Translations under genes and position numbers: made by a program
In this document: piece after piece, positions 33,821 to 43,584 of the stretch
Numbering within the stretch: position 1 is the stretch's first letter
Layout: each line of letters begins with the position of its first letter
Notes under the pieces: model-generated
The model's database searches: none
Told to the model about the DNA's origin: nothing
Seen by the model: only the letters and a program-made list of their open reading frames with translations
DNA from: an uncultured Myxococcales bacterium
Lineage (GTDB): Bacteria > Myxococcota_A > UBA9042
NCBI GenBank assembly: GCA_903919145.1
Contig: CAIXGW010000033.1
Location: 1 to 64,000, forward strand
Direction: 5' to 3'
DNA length: 64,000 nt

Positions 33821-35493
33821 AGCGCCCCCGAGGCGCCCTGCACGGGGGCATTGGCAGCGGCCTCTCCGTCTGGGGCAGACGGGCGCAGCCCCAGATGAAG
33901 GCTCAGGCGATCCGGGGTCAACTCGACCGACACCGCCACGCTGTCAATGGCGGCAAGCAGCTGGGTGGCGTAGTCGGGCACGCCGCGGCGGCGCAGCGAC
34001 CGGACCACCCGCGGGGTGTGCAAGAGGCTGCCAGCCCAGTACTTCTTGCCCGCCAGGATCGCTGTCTCTTGCGAGCCCTGGGCCGTCTTGGCCAAGCTGG
34101 CGTACTTGCCCTCGCCCACCCGGCGCAGGTCGTCGGCCGAGCCCAGCCCCGACACCATTGCCAAGGCCCGACCGCGGCGCAGCAGCAGCCACGGCGCCCC
34201 AGGTCCCGGTACCGCAAAGCCAGTCCAGTCGCCGTAGCTGGCCGATTCCGCGCGCTCGGCACTGGTGTCAATGGCTTGGCGCAGCCGATCCTGCAGCTCG
34301 CGGGCCTGGACGTCGCTGCGCAAACTGACCGCCACCACTGGCCGCAGCGCCGTGCGCCACCACAGCTTTTCCCAGGCGCGCGGGTCCAGGGGCACGCTGT
34401 CAGCCACAGCCAGCAAGGCCAACGCCACCTGGCCATCCCAGGCGCCCAAGGCCTGGCGGGCGTCCACGCCAGACAAGCTGGGATGCAGCACCTGCAAGGC
34501 GTGGCTGGGCAGCGCCGCATCCTGGACCAGCTGCGGCAGGCTTTGCCACAGCGCCGGATTGAGGCGAAGGGTCGCCAGCAGCGGCGTCTCATCGGGCAAC
34601 AGTTCGCTGACCGAAAGCGCTGCGGCGTCGCTGATAAAGCCGGAGTGGTAGGCGGCAACGTCGGCCAGCTTGCCCGGCGCACTGCGCAGGTCTACCTGAG
34701 CGCCCAAGCCTTGGGGCCCGAGTTCTACATCGGCGTCCAACCCCTCTATGCGATCCAGGATGCCGCCCACCAGCAGGTCCGCCGGGCCCAGGGCCCGGTG
34801 CAGCGCGGCTTGGACCTTGGCCGCCGAGGCACTGGTCGCCGCGGCCGCCGCCGGGCGCCAGTTCCAGCGCAGGTGCAGCACTCCCGGCCGCTCGTCTAGA
34901 CTGGCCCGACGCGGAGCGGCCAAAAAGGCTTGAAACTCCAGGGCGCTGTCGCCAGTCGGCGTGCCTTCTTGCGGCAGCCGCAGGACCACCGCCTCTTGGC
35001 CTTGCCATAGCTGCAGCCGGTCCGCCGCACCCTCGCGGGCGCCGATCCGCCACAGCTGCCCAGCGGCTACCGCCTCCGCGGCGCCCACGCCATAGCCGCG
35101 GCGGCGCAGCTGCTCCAGCACGTGGTCGGCGCCGCGCTGCCCGTCGATAGGCACGGTCACCCACGCGGCGTCGTGCCACCAGCACGCTGCCAAGCCCGCA
35201 TCGCTGCGCAGACCTGCTTTGGCGACGGCTGCGGCGGACCGCCAGTCAACCCCGGTGGCCAGCTGTACCGCATCCCACACACCGCGCAAGCCGGCCACGG
35301 ATTGCGACAAATGATCAAAGCGCGCAGCCACGTCGCCTGCGGGCTCGCTCCACGCCACCATTTCGGCCGACGCGGGCAGCCACGCCGCCGGCTGAAAGGG
35401 CGCCAGCGCGGGCGCTGGGCGCCACCACCACAGCGCCGCCACCGTCGCCAGCGCTGCGAGGCCAGCCATTGCAGCCCAGGAACGCCTGCTCAT
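33817..35493 (-). CDS. membrane-anchored protein of unknown function (DUF3352-like)
   Basis: A 558-residue protein with one N-terminal hydrophobic segment (AAMAGLAALATVAALWWW) acting as anchor or uncleaved signal, then a large periplasmic region of alternating strands and helices. The layout (LPASAEMVAW near the start, paired repeats around FISDAAALSVSELLPDETPL) resembles DUF3352-type proteins, a tentative match. It overlaps both neighbours by 4 nt (wecB upstream, ABC ATPase downstream), so it is translated with them. Periplasmic location fits a partner of the adjacent ABC transporter. Confidence 0.7.
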   Translation of the reverse strand: MSRRSWAAMAGLAALATVAALWWWRPAPALAPFQPAAWLPASAEMVAWSEPAGDVAARFDHLSQSVAGLRGVWDAVQLATGVDWRSAAAVAKAGLRSDAGLAACWWHDAAWVTVPIDGQRGADHVLEQLRRRGYGVGAAEAVAAGQLWRIGAREGAADRLQLWQGQEAVVLRLPQEGTPTGDSALEFQAFLAAPRRASLDERPGVLHLRWNWRPAAAAATSASAAKVQAALHRALGPADLLVGGILDRIEGLDADVELGPQGLGAQVDLRSAPGKLADVAAYHSGFISDAAALSVSELLPDETPLLATLRLNPALWQSLPQLVQDAALPSHALQVLHPSLSGVDARQALGAWDGQVALALLAVADSVPLDPRAWEKLWWRTALRPVVAVSLRSDVQARELQDRLRQAIDTSAERAESASYGDWTGFAVPGPGAPWLLLRRGRALAMVSGLGSADDLRRVGEGKYASLAKTAQGSQETAILAGKKYWAGSLLHTPRVVRSLRRRGVPDYATQLLAAIDSVAVSVELTPDRLSLHLGLRPSAPDGEAAANAPVQGASGAL

Positions 35494-36602
35494 GCGACCG
35501 ACGCCTCCAGCAGGGTGCGGAAGCCACCGGTCACCAGATCGGCAATCCGCTCAGAGGCCTTGCCGTCCCAGCGGTCAGGCACCAGGCCCCTCTTGCCGCG
35601 CCCAGCCAGCACTTCAGCCACCGCCGGCGCCAGCAACGCCGGATCGGTGCCCAGCAACACATTGCTGCCTTGGGCAATGGTCACCGGCCTCTCGGTGTTG
35701 GCGCGCAGGGTCAGGCAGGGCACGCCCAGCGCCGTGGTCTCTTCCTGGATGCCGCCAGAGTCCGTGGCCACCACTGCGGCTTCCGCCATCATGCCCAAGA
35801 ACTGCAGGTAACCCATCGGCTCTACCAGCCGCACGCTGCTGGGCACCTGCAGGCCGGCCTCGGCGATGCGCGCCGCCGTGCGCGGATGCACCGGAAACAG
35901 CACCGGCAGCTGAGCGCCAACCTGGCCCAGCGACTGCACCAACCGCGCCAGCTGAGCCGGCTCGTCGACGTTGGACGGCCGGTGCAAGGTCGCCACCGCG
36001 TACTGCTTGGGCTCCAGGCCGAATTCGCGCCACGGCTGCAGGCTGACCGCCCGCTGCTGGTGGGTCCGCAGGCTGTCGATCATGCAGTTGCCCACAAAGT
36101 GGATGCGCCACGGCTCAAAGCCCTCGGCCGCCAGGTTCTCATCGGCGTCGGGGCTCGGCGTCAGCAACAGGTCTGAAGCGTGATCGGTCAAGATGCGGTT
36201 GATCTCTTCTGGCATGGCCCAATCGCGCGAGCGCAGCCCGGCCTCAATGTGGCCCACGGCGATGCCCAGCTTGGAGGCCACCAGGGCGCAGGCGATGGTC
36301 GAGTTGACGTCGCCGGCCACGAGCACCAGGTCCGGCCGCCAGGTCAGGCACTCCTGCTCAAACAACACCATGATCTTGGCGGTCTGCTCGGCGTGGCTGC
36401 CCGAGCCCACGCCCAAGAATGCGTCTGGCCGCGGCATGCCCAAGTCGTCAAAGAAGATCGTCGACATCTTGGCGTCGTAGTGCTGGCCCGTGTGCACCAG
36501 CCGCACGTCCACGCCGCGCCGCTGCAGCGCCAGATAAACCGGCGCCACCTTCATGAAATTGGGCCGGGCGCCCACCACGCAGCTCACTCGCTTGGCAATC
36601 AT
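35490..36602 (-). CDS. wecB: non-hydrolysing UDP-N-acetylglucosamine 2-epimerase
   Basis: A 370-residue GT-B-fold epimerase that interconverts UDP-GlcNAc and UDP-ManNAc for envelope polysaccharides. The conserved motifs are present: GARPNFMKVAPV, HTGQHYDAKMS, HIEAGLRSRDWAMPEEINR, ATLHRPSNVD, FPVHPRT, TDSGGIQEE and RANTERPVTI. It has the family's usual length. The gene sits between rluB and a membrane protein gene (4-nt overlap), while a WecA-type transferase is encoded 20 kb away; both point to a lipid-linked glycan pathway. Confidence 0.95.
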   Translation of the reverse strand: MIAKRVSCVVGARPNFMKVAPVYLALQRRGVDVRLVHTGQHYDAKMSTIFFDDLGMPRPDAFLGVGSGSHAEQTAKIMVLFEQECLTWRPDLVLVAGDVNSTIACALVASKLGIAVGHIEAGLRSRDWAMPEEINRILTDHASDLLLTPSPDADENLAAEGFEPWRIHFVGNCMIDSLRTHQQRAVSLQPWREFGLEPKQYAVATLHRPSNVDEPAQLARLVQSLGQVGAQLPVLFPVHPRTAARIAEAGLQVPSSVRLVEPMGYLQFLGMMAEAAVVATDSGGIQEETTALGVPCLTLRANTERPVTIAQGSNVLLGTDPALLAPAVAEVLAGRGKRGLVPDRWDGKASERIADLVTGGFRTLLEASVA

Positions 36603-36633
36603 CAGTGGCGCTCCTCGCTATAGGGGAAATCGA

Positions 36634-37788
36634 TTATCGAGCTTTGGCTGGCCCAGCCCCGGGCCGCCCGCTTGGCCGGCCGCCTGACCTACCGCCGCGC
36701 GAACCTGCTGGCGCCGCTGGACGACCGCCGGCTGCTCCACCCGCGGGGGGCGCACTGGGGGCTCGCCGCGTTCGGCTCTTCTTGGCCGGCGGCAATTCAT
36801 CGGTCCGCACCTTGGGCGGCTGATAGCGCTTGCTGCGGTCGGCCTCAGGCGGAGGCGCGCCGGTCGCAATTTTTGGCTTGCCAGGTGCGGCTTTGCGCGG
36901 GCGCTCTACGACCACCGGCTCGCCTCGACCTTCGCCGCGGCGCGGGGTTGTTCTCTCGGGCGCCGGGCCGGTCGACAGCCCCACGGGCCGCTCGGGCTTG
37001 CGCCGCGGGTCCGGCGGAAGGTCAAAGGACCCCACGTGGCCGCGGGTCATCAGCTGGTCGACCGCCACTTCGTCGAGCACGCGGTACTCGCCCTGCTTGC
37101 AGTCCATCACCGTCACGCCGGCAAACGACACGCGGCGCAGGCGCACCACCGGATGGCCAACCCGCTCGAGCAAGCGCCGCACCTCGCGGTTGCGGCCCTC
37201 GATCAAGGTCAGGCGCAGCCAGGCGTTGTTGTCGGTCTGCTTGACGATCTCGACCTGCTCGGCCCGGGCCGGGCCGTCTTCGAGCCGCACGCCCATCCGC
37301 AGCTTGGCCAGCGTCTCTTCGCTGGGGATCCCGCGCACTCGCGCCTCATACACCCGCTGGATGTTGTAGCGCGCGTGCCCCAGCCGTTCAGCCAGGTCGC
37401 CGTCATTGGTAAACAGCAGCACGCCTTCGGTATTGAAGTCCAGACGCCCGATCGAGCGCAGCGCCAACCCCTTGGGCATGAGGTGGTAGACCAGCGGCCG
37501 GCCCTCAGGGTCACTGGCCGCGCTGAGAAAGCCCACCGGCTTGTTCAGCACCATGACCAGCCGCTGATCGGGCATCTTGAGGCGCTCGCCATCCATGCGG
37601 ATTTCGTCGACCAGCGGGTCCACTCGCACGCCCAATTCGGTCACGGTCTTGCCGTTGACGTCAATCCGCCCCTGGGTGATCAGCTCTTCGGCCGACCGGC
37701 GCGAACCGACTCCGCAGCGAGAGAGTACTTTCTGCAACCGTTCTCCACTCTTGGCGGCGGTCGGCTTGTTTGGCTTGTGCCGGGTCAT
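36634..37788 (-). CDS. rluB: RluB-family 23S rRNA pseudouridine synthase
   Basis: A 384-residue pseudouridine synthase: an N-terminal S4 RNA-binding domain (RLQKVLSRCGVGSRRSAEEL) and the RsuA/RluB catalytic domain with GRLDFNTEGVLLFTNDG (catalytic Asp near residue 117) and EGRNREVRRLLE. The last 110 residues are an Arg/Pro/Gly/Ala-rich disordered tail, a common feature of RluB homologues that probably helps RNA binding. AAAGGAG precedes ATG 37788, and the start overlaps the lnt stop by 4 nt. Confidence 0.93.
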   Translation of the reverse strand: MTRHKPNKPTAAKSGERLQKVLSRCGVGSRRSAEELITQGRIDVNGKTVTELGVRVDPLVDEIRMDGERLKMPDQRLVMVLNKPVGFLSAASDPEGRPLVYHLMPKGLALRSIGRLDFNTEGVLLFTNDGDLAERLGHARYNIQRVYEARVRGIPSEETLAKLRMGVRLEDGPARAEQVEIVKQTDNNAWLRLTLIEGRNREVRRLLERVGHPVVRLRRVSFAGVTVMDCKQGEYRVLDEVAVDQLMTRGHVGSFDLPPDPRRKPERPVGLSTGPAPERTTPRRGEGRGEPVVVERPRKAAPGKPKIATGAPPPEADRSKRYQPPKVRTDELPPAKKSRTRRAPSAPPAGGAAGGRPAAPAGSRGGRSGGRPSGRPGAGPAKAR

Positions 37789-39470
37789 GTCGCTCCTTTG
37801 CCCGAGGGCTGCGTATTGGGCCACGCTGCAGCCCGCTTGTCTACAAGCAAAGTTCTGATCAACCACCCCAGGACCCAAGCCGTCAACAACCACAGCGGCA
37901 GGTCACCCCAGCGGCGATAGGGGCTGTCCGCCTCCACCAGCGGCACATCGGCCCGCAACACCGCCGACTGGAACACCGGAGTCTCGCCGCGAATCACGCC
38001 GTCGGCGCCGACCCACGCTGAGATGCCCGTCACCGTCGCGCGCAGCATCGGCCGGCGCAGCTCGACCGCCCGCGCCGACTGCACCATGAGATGCAGCTCT
38101 GGAGCCCGCTCAGCGCCAAACCACAGGTCATTGGTCAGGTTGACCAGCACTTGCGCCCCCGGCACCGCCTCGCCGCGCAAAAACCCGGCGAACAGCGCCT
38201 CATAGCAGATGTTGACCAGCACGGTGGCCCCACCAATGCCGACTAGGCCAGAGGTGGTGCCGCCGTCAAAGTCAGAGATCCCCGCAATGGCGCCCTTGAT
38301 CTGCGGAAACATGTCTGAGCCGGGCAGGTACTCGCCAAAGGGCAGCAGGATTTGCTTGTCATAGGTCCATTTGGGCTGGCCGTCTTGCATGAGCACACTG
38401 CCGTTGCGGGCCGGCTGGCGCCACTGCAGGTCCACCCGCCGCAGCGTGCCCAGCAGCAGCGGCACCCCAAGGTCTTTGGACAGCTGCCACACCCGCGCCT
38501 TGGCCGCCAGCTGCGCCGCCCCTGCCCGAGTGGCCACTTTGGCGGCCTGCGGACCCACGTCATCTGGGCCCCACTGGAACGGAAACGCTCCCTCTGCCCA
38601 CACGACCGCATCCACGCCCTGCCCCACGGCCGAGGCTTTGGCCGCACGCGTCAGATCCTCCAGGCGCTGCAGCATGCCTAGCCGAACAGCCGTCTCGCTG
38701 GAGCGCTTTTCGACCAGCGTGGCGTTGTGCTGCACCGCCAAGGCCGTCCACAGCTGCCCAGACTTCGCCGCTTCTTCTTGCTGCGCGCCCAGTTGCCTCA
38801 GCCTCACCTCGCCATAGCCGGCCCACGATCCCAGCAGCACCACCAGCGCCACCGCCGCGCGCCGCCTCTGACCGCGGCCTACCAGCAGCACGGCCAGCAG
38901 CCAGCTGACCGCTACCGCAGCCGCGCTGACGCCGATCACCCCAAACACGTCGGCCAGCTGGATCCACTGCGGAGCGCGATAGAACGCATTGCCCAGATAC
39001 CAGCGAAACATCCACGGTAGCGCAAACTCGACCACCGCAAACAAAGCCGCCAATTGCAGCGCGCGCCGCCCCGGACCCACTGCCAAGCGCTGCGTAGCCG
39101 CCACCGCCGCAGCAAACAAGCCTTGGTGCAGCCCCATGGCCAGCGCGTGCACGGCCACAATCGACCAGCCGATCGGCGCCGGCAGCCCGCTCATCTCGCG
39201 CATGGTGTAGGCCAAGAAAGCAAACACCCCCGCGTGCAGCACCACGCCCGCCAGCCAGCCGGTCAGCAGTGCCGCCCGCCAGCCTGGCCGGGCCCACTGG
39301 ATCCACGCCAACAGCGGCACATACATCAGCCACGCCAGCGGCCACCAGCCCGGCTCCGGATAGACCAGCCAACCCATGGCGCCGCCCACCAGCCCCGCCA
39401 AAAGGCCGATGGCCAGCGACCGCCGCTGCGACTTGCGCGCCTCTGCCTGTTCGTGGTAGCCCTGACTCAT
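37785..39470 (-). CDS. lnt: apolipoprotein N-acyltransferase
   Basis: A 561-residue integral membrane enzyme that adds the third acyl chain to lipoproteins. The N-terminal half has about seven membrane helices; the C-terminal nitrilase-type domain carries the Glu-Lys-Cys triad, visible as WAEGAFPF (Glu near 291), YDKQILLPFGEYLPG (Lys near 371) and NICYEALF (Cys near 421). A final helix ends the protein. ATG 39470 has AGGAAG 9 nt upstream. The codon lies inside the CATG shared with the divergent regulator gene, so each promoter must lie within the other gene. The many lipoprotein genes in this window are its likely clients. Confidence 0.94.
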   Translation of the reverse strand: MSQGYHEQAEARKSQRRSLAIGLLAGLVGGAMGWLVYPEPGWWPLAWLMYVPLLAWIQWARPGWRAALLTGWLAGVVLHAGVFAFLAYTMREMSGLPAPIGWSIVAVHALAMGLHQGLFAAAVAATQRLAVGPGRRALQLAALFAVVEFALPWMFRWYLGNAFYRAPQWIQLADVFGVIGVSAAAVAVSWLLAVLLVGRGQRRRAAVALVVLLGSWAGYGEVRLRQLGAQQEEAAKSGQLWTALAVQHNATLVEKRSSETAVRLGMLQRLEDLTRAAKASAVGQGVDAVVWAEGAFPFQWGPDDVGPQAAKVATRAGAAQLAAKARVWQLSKDLGVPLLLGTLRRVDLQWRQPARNGSVLMQDGQPKWTYDKQILLPFGEYLPGSDMFPQIKGAIAGISDFDGGTTSGLVGIGGATVLVNICYEALFAGFLRGEAVPGAQVLVNLTNDLWFGAERAPELHLMVQSARAVELRRPMLRATVTGISAWVGADGVIRGETPVFQSAVLRADVPLVEADSPYRRWGDLPLWLLTAWVLGWLIRTLLVDKRAAAWPNTQPSGKGAT

Positions 39471-40122
39471 GCAGCGCATCTTCCTGTTCACTGAACTTGG
39501 CGAACGTTCTCCGGCCAAAGCCGCTCTACAGACGATGGACCTGCAGCTGTACCTGCGCCCCTTGCGCGGCACCTACCTAGACTGCCCGATCGCCCTGCCC
39601 CCCGACCTACTGGTCATTGAACCGGCGCCGCTCAAGCCCATCGAAGGCCTGGCCCCAGCCATCGCCAACCACCCGGTGGTGGCCCGATCGCCCTGGCTGC
39701 TGGTCCTGGACCCTCAACAGCTGCACCTCGCCGCGCAACTGCCCTGTGCGGATTTTGTGGTGCGCGGCTTTGAGTCCGCCGAATTGACCGCCAGAGCTCA
39801 GCGATTATTGCACACCAGGCCCAAGCGCGAAGCCTTGCTCCGCTCGGCTCAGGTCACCTTGGACCTCGCCGCCCGCCTCGCCCGCCTCAATGACCAGACT
39901 TTGCCGCTGACCCCTCAGGAATTCGCCTTGCTTCGCTACCTCTTGCAGCACCCCGGCCGGCCGCTCAGCCGCGACCAGCTACTGGACGCCGCCTGGGGCC
40001 CCGCCTACACCGGAACGGCCCGCACGGTTGACATCCACATCCGCCGCTTGCGCGTCCACTTGGGGCCGTCGGCCCACCACTTGCAGACCTTGCGCAACCT
40101 GGGCTACCGCTGGGTGCCGTGA
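39469..40122 (+). CDS. OmpR-type response regulator with degenerate receiver
   Basis: A 217-residue regulator. The first 115 residues fold-match a receiver domain (RIFLFTEL strand at the start; ADFVVRGFESAELTARAQRLL as beta-5/alpha-5). The phospho-acceptor Asp is replaced by Glu51 (PPDLLVIEP) and the conserved Lys by Arg99, and only one acidic residue (Glu9) remains in the acidic pocket. Residues about 125-217 are an OmpR/PhoB winged helix (LTPQEFALLRYLLQHPGRPLSRDQLL; RTVDIHIRRLRVHLG; LRNLGYRWVP). It probably binds DNA without phosphorylation. No histidine kinase lies nearby. The start codon overlaps the lnt start on the other strand. Confidence 0.85.
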   Translation: MQRIFLFTELGERSPAKAALQTMDLQLYLRPLRGTYLDCPIALPPDLLVIEPAPLKPIEGLAPAIANHPVVARSPWLLVLDPQQLHLAAQLPCADFVVRGFESAELTARAQRLLHTRPKREALLRSAQVTLDLAARLARLNDQTLPLTPQEFALLRYLLQHPGRPLSRDQLLDAAWGPAYTGTARTVDIHIRRLRVHLGPSAHHLQTLRNLGYRWVP

Positions 40123-40292
40123 TCGCGCCCGCCCCGCCGCGACCCAGCTGCTGGCCGGCCTCCAAAAGGCCGAGCCCGAGCTAGCGTTTGCCAGCCCGGG
40201 CCCCACCATACAATCAGCACGTTGCGAGACCCTCAGCGCGTTCGCGACAGCTCTCTGGGGCACCCTTCTCTGAAGAATGGCGCCTCTAGAAC

Positions 40293-40643
40293 CTACACAA
40301 ACTCGATGATCGCCATTTCCGCTGCGTCGCCCACCCGGTGACCGGTCTTGAGCGTGCGGGTATAGCCACCCGGGCGGGTCTTGAAGCGCGGACCCAGCTC
40401 GGTAAACACCTTGGCCACCAAGCCGTTGTCGCGCAGCTTGGCAAAGGCCAACCGGCGGTGCGGAATGGTGTCTTCCTTGCCCAAGGTCACAATCGGCTCG
40501 ATCCACATCCGCAGCTCTTTGGCCTTGGCAATGGTGGTAACGATCCGACCGTGCTCAATCAGCGACTTGCACAGGTTCAACAACATGGCGCGGCGGTGCG
40601 ACGTTTCGCGGCTCAGCTTGTTGCCGCTTTTGAGATGGCGCAT
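40293..40643 (-). CDS. rplQ: 50S ribosomal protein L17
   Basis: A 116-residue L17 with the family start [20 protein letters not shown] and the [17 protein letters not shown] helix. It ends IIEFV. It is the last gene of the translation cluster, 87 nt after rpoA. A 170-nt tail to the convergent regulator gene contains no T-tract terminator. Confidence 0.97.
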   Translation of the reverse strand: MRHLKSGNKLSRETSHRRAMLLNLCKSLIEHGRIVTTIAKAKELRMWIEPIVTLGKEDTIPHRRLAFAKLRDNGLVAKVFTELGPRFKTRPGGYTRTLKTGHRVGDAAEMAIIEFV

Positions 40644-40730
40644 GACTTCCTCATCTGGGGACTGCCGCTGGCTCTGTGGGCTGTGCGTGCGTCCGGTATC
40701 TGCCTGGGGCGATTAAAGAATGCTACTCGG

Positions 40731-41825
40731 TTAGCTGGCCGGCGGCGGCGGCGGACGGTCGGGATCAAATCCCTCAACCCGCATGCCCAGGCCCAACCCC
40801 ATCTGGTCCAAGATGTCCTTGATCTCTTTGAGCGACTTGCGTCCAAAGTTCTTGGTCTTGAGCATCTCGGGCTCGCTGCGCTGCACTAACTCGCCCACAA
40901 AGCGAATGTTGGCGTTCTGCAGGCAGTTGGCCGAGCGCACCGATAGCTCAAGCGAATCGATGGTCTTCCACAGATTCTCATTGAGCGGCGCGGTGGCCTG
41001 GACGCCGGGCTCGCCATCCTCAAAGTCCATGTCGTCGTCGTCGTCAAAGCTGACGAACACGCGCATCTGATCGCGCACGATCTTGGCCGCCACCGACACG
41101 GCCGTCTCCGGATCCATGGCGCCGTTGGTCCAAATCTCAAGGGTCAGCTTGTCATAGTCGGTGCGGTTTTCCACACGGGCATTGGTCACGCGGAAGTTGA
41201 CGCGGCGCACCGGCGCAAAGATGGCGTCAATCGGCAGCAAGTCCACCGGGGCGTCTTCGGCGCTGTCGCGGCTGGCGGGGACGTAGCCCATGCCTTCCTT
41301 GACCGTCAGTTCCATTTCGACCCGGCCACCCGGCTCCAGCGTCATCAGGTGCAGCTCAGGATTGAGCACCGTGATGTGCGCGGGCAGCTGAAGGGCCGCG
41401 GCGGTGACCTTGAGGGGCACCGAACCCGCAGGAGCCTCGGCAATCAACTGCACAAGCTCCGGCCCTTCGCCGTCCATGCGCAAGTTGACTTCCTTGAGGT
41501 TCAGCACGATTTCCGCCACGTCTTCGACGACGTCGGGCAGCGCCTGAAACTCATGAAGGGCCGACTGCATCTGCTCGACCATCCGGCGCTGGGTCTTGCC
41601 CTTGCCGTTGTCGTCTTCGCGCACCACGCGACCCAAGGCCGCCATTCGCACGCCGGTGATCGCCGCACCGCGAATGCTCGCCAGCAGCACGCGCCGCAGG
41701 CTGTTGCCCAGGGTCTGGCCGTAGCCGCGCTCCAGGGGCTCCACCACGAACTTGCCGTAGGTGTCGCTGAGCTCTACCACTTCCAGGGGCCGGGGCCGGA
41801 TCAAGTTTTTCCAGTTCCGCTGCAT
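40731..41825 (-). CDS. rpoA: RNA polymerase alpha subunit
   Basis: A 364-residue alpha subunit, longer than the usual 325-345. The N-terminal assembly domain ([28 protein letters not shown]) contains an insertion of about 20-25 charged residues (near 65-88, around [18 protein letters not shown]) before [14 protein letters not shown], where most homologues run straight on. An acidic linker ([13 protein letters not shown]) leads to the C-terminal domain with [10 protein letters not shown] and [12 protein letters not shown], which contacts UP elements and activators. A Pro/Ala tail ends the protein. GAGGAGG precedes ATG 41825. Confidence 0.97.
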   Translation of the reverse strand: MQRNWKNLIRPRPLEVVELSDTYGKFVVEPLERGYGQTLGNSLRRVLLASIRGAAITGVRMAALGRVVREDDNGKGKTQRRMVEQMQSALHEFQALPDVVEDVAEIVLNLKEVNLRMDGEGPELVQLIAEAPAGSVPLKVTAAALQLPAHITVLNPELHLMTLEPGGRVEMELTVKEGMGYVPASRDSAEDAPVDLLPIDAIFAPVRRVNFRVTNARVENRTDYDKLTLEIWTNGAMDPETAVSVAAKIVRDQMRVFVSFDDDDDMDFEDGEPGVQATAPLNENLWKTIDSLELSVRSANCLQNANIRFVGELVQRSEPEMLKTKNFGRKSLKEIKDILDQMGLGLGMRVEGFDPDRPPPPPAS

Positions 41826-41946
41826 AGAACCTCCTCACACTGTGACGGCCCGCGCTGCGCGCAGCTTGCGAACCTTCGAGTGGGCGTGCGCCCGCATGGC
41901 TCGGATCGGCTGGCGTCTCGCAAGACGGCACAGCCCTCCAATCGGA

Positions 41947-42576
41947 CTACTTGGAGTAGAGCTCGACGATGAGGCGTTCCTCGATCGGCATGGTGACGTC
42001 TGCGCGGGTCGGCAGGGTCATGACCTTGCCGCTCAGGGCCTTGCGGTCCAAAGTCAGCCACGCGGGCACGCCACGCCGGTCTACGGCCTCCACGGACTCC
42101 ACAATCCGCGAAATCTCCTTGGAGGCGTCGCGAACCTTGATCTCGTCGCCAGCGCGGACCTGCAGAGAGGGGATGTCGCAGGACTTGCCGTTGACCAGCA
42201 AGTGGCCATGGCGAACCAGCAAACGGGCTTCGGCGCGGCTGGCAGCCAGGCCAAGGCGGTAAGCTGTGTTGTCCAGGCGGCGCTCGAGGAAGCTCAGCAG
42301 GTTCTCGCCGGTGACGCCTTCCTTGCGGGCGGCCATCTCATAGTAGCCCCGGAACTGCTTCTCGATGATCCCGTAAATGCGCTTGACCTTCTGCTTCTCG
42401 CGCAGCTGGCGGCCAAACTCGGAGACCTTGCCCTTGCGCGCCAAGCCGTGCTGACCAGGAATGGTGTTGCGGCGCTCAACGGCGCACTTCTCGGTGTAGC
42501 AGCGCTCGCCCTTGAGGAAGAGCTTCAGCCCTTCGCGGCGGCACAGACGGCATACGGGACCAATGTAGCGAGCCAT
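41947..42576 (-). CDS. rpsD: 30S ribosomal protein S4
   Basis: A 209-residue S4 of the zinc-binding type: Cys9, Cys12, Cys26 and Cys31 are all present. It carries the S4 RNA-binding domain [33 protein letters not shown]4 nucleates 16S rRNA assembly and often represses its own operon. It is separated from rpsK by a 365-nt gap and from rpoA by 121 nt. Confidence 0.97.
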   Translation of the reverse strand: MARYIGPVCRLCRREGLKLFLKGERCYTEKCAVERRNTIPGQHGLARKGKVSEFGRQLREKQKVKRIYGIIEKQFRGYYEMAARKEGVTGENLLSFLERRLDNTAYRLGLAASRAEARLLVRHGHLLVNGKSCDIPSLQVRAGDEIKVRDASKEISRIVESVEAVDRRGVPAWLTLDRKALSGKVMTLPTRADVTMPIEERLIVELYSK

Positions 42577-42941
42577 GAAATCTCTCCGTTCTGGATCGGG
42601 CGCCCCTTGACCGCTAGCTCCAAGGCCCGTGAGGCCTCTCTCTAGCGATACCAGCGGTGGAACCTTGCCCTGCCCTTGTGCAGGACCAACGGCCCCTTTC
42701 AGCCCTAAACGCCTTGCGGCGGGTAGTTATCGCACCTCAAAGCCGCTACTTTGCGACCTTTAGTGCTCAGGCGATGTGGCCCTGTCCAAATGGTTGCGCG
42801 CTGCCACATCCCGGCGCGCATCCTGCTGTGCTCTAGCCGGCGCTGCTGAACCTACCCAGGCAGTCCTACCACCTGAATGTGCCCACAGCGCCTCTAGCCG
42901 TCTGACTCCAACCCGACCTGCGCAAAGCAGGACAAGAGGAT
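42577..42941. other. intergenic region between rpsK and rpsD, 365 nt
   Basis: There is no supported gene on either strand. Unusually long for this operon, where the genes are normally tens of nt apart. I found only poor promoter-like hexamers on the minus strand (for example GATAAC near 42732 without a -35 partner). It may be a long leader for rpsD-rpoA-rplQ. Confidence 0.6.
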
Positions 42942-43349
42942 CTAGACGCGGCGGCGCTTGGGCGGCCGGCAGCCATTGTGCGGAATCGCCGTGACGTCGC
43001 GGATGGTGGTCACGCGCAGGCCAGCGTTGGCCAAAGCGCGCAGCGCGGCTTCGCGGCCCGTGCCCGGGCCCTTGACCAGCACCGAGACCGTCTTGACGCC
43101 GTGCTCTTGGGCGCGCTTGACCGCATCTTCGGCCGACATCTGCGCCGCAAACGGCGTCGACTTGCGCGAACCCTTGAAGCCACGGCGACCACACGACGAC
43201 CAAGCCAGCGTGTTGCCGGCCACGTCGGTGACGGTGACGATGGTGTTGTTGAACGTCGACGCGATGTGAACCACACCGGTCTGAACGTTCTTCTTGACGC
43301 GCTTCTTGGCGCGCGCGGCCGCGGCGGCCTTAGAGGGCTGGGTAGCCAT
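42942..43349 (-). CDS. rpsK: 30S ribosomal protein S11
   Basis: A 135-residue S11 with an Ala/Lys-rich N-terminus and the conserved core [32 protein letters not shown] and [21 protein letters not shown] 43349 gives the normal start; the frame is open further upstream without homology. It lies 235 nt downstream of rpsM. Confidence 0.97.
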   Translation of the reverse strand: MATQPSKAAAAARAKKRVKKNVQTGVVHIASTFNNTIVTVTDVAGNTLAWSSCGRRGFKGSRKSTPFAAQMSAEDAVKRAQEHGVKTVSVLVKGPGTGREAALRALANAGLRVTTIRDVTAIPHNGCRPPKRRRV

Positions 43350-43584
43350 GCTGCTTTTCCTGTGGCTGGTGTGCCGTTGTCTACAAGGTCGGTCTGATGG
43401 CCAAGTCCTTCTGGCGGTGGGCATTGCGCCCTTGCCAGCTCGACCTCAGCCGCTTCATCCAGTTGCTGCTCTCCGGACCACGATGGCCAGGACCCTGGCA
43501 GCTGGAGCACCAAAACGTCTTACAAAGAGCTCGAAGCAGCCTTGCCAGGGAGGAGCGCGGAGCCCCTCCCCAACAAGCCTGAGA

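Noticed and set aside
42577-42941. A promoter in the rpsK-rpsD gap
   Set aside because: Only isolated weak hexamers (GATAAC, TTGGAC) were found, without a partner at suitable spacing.
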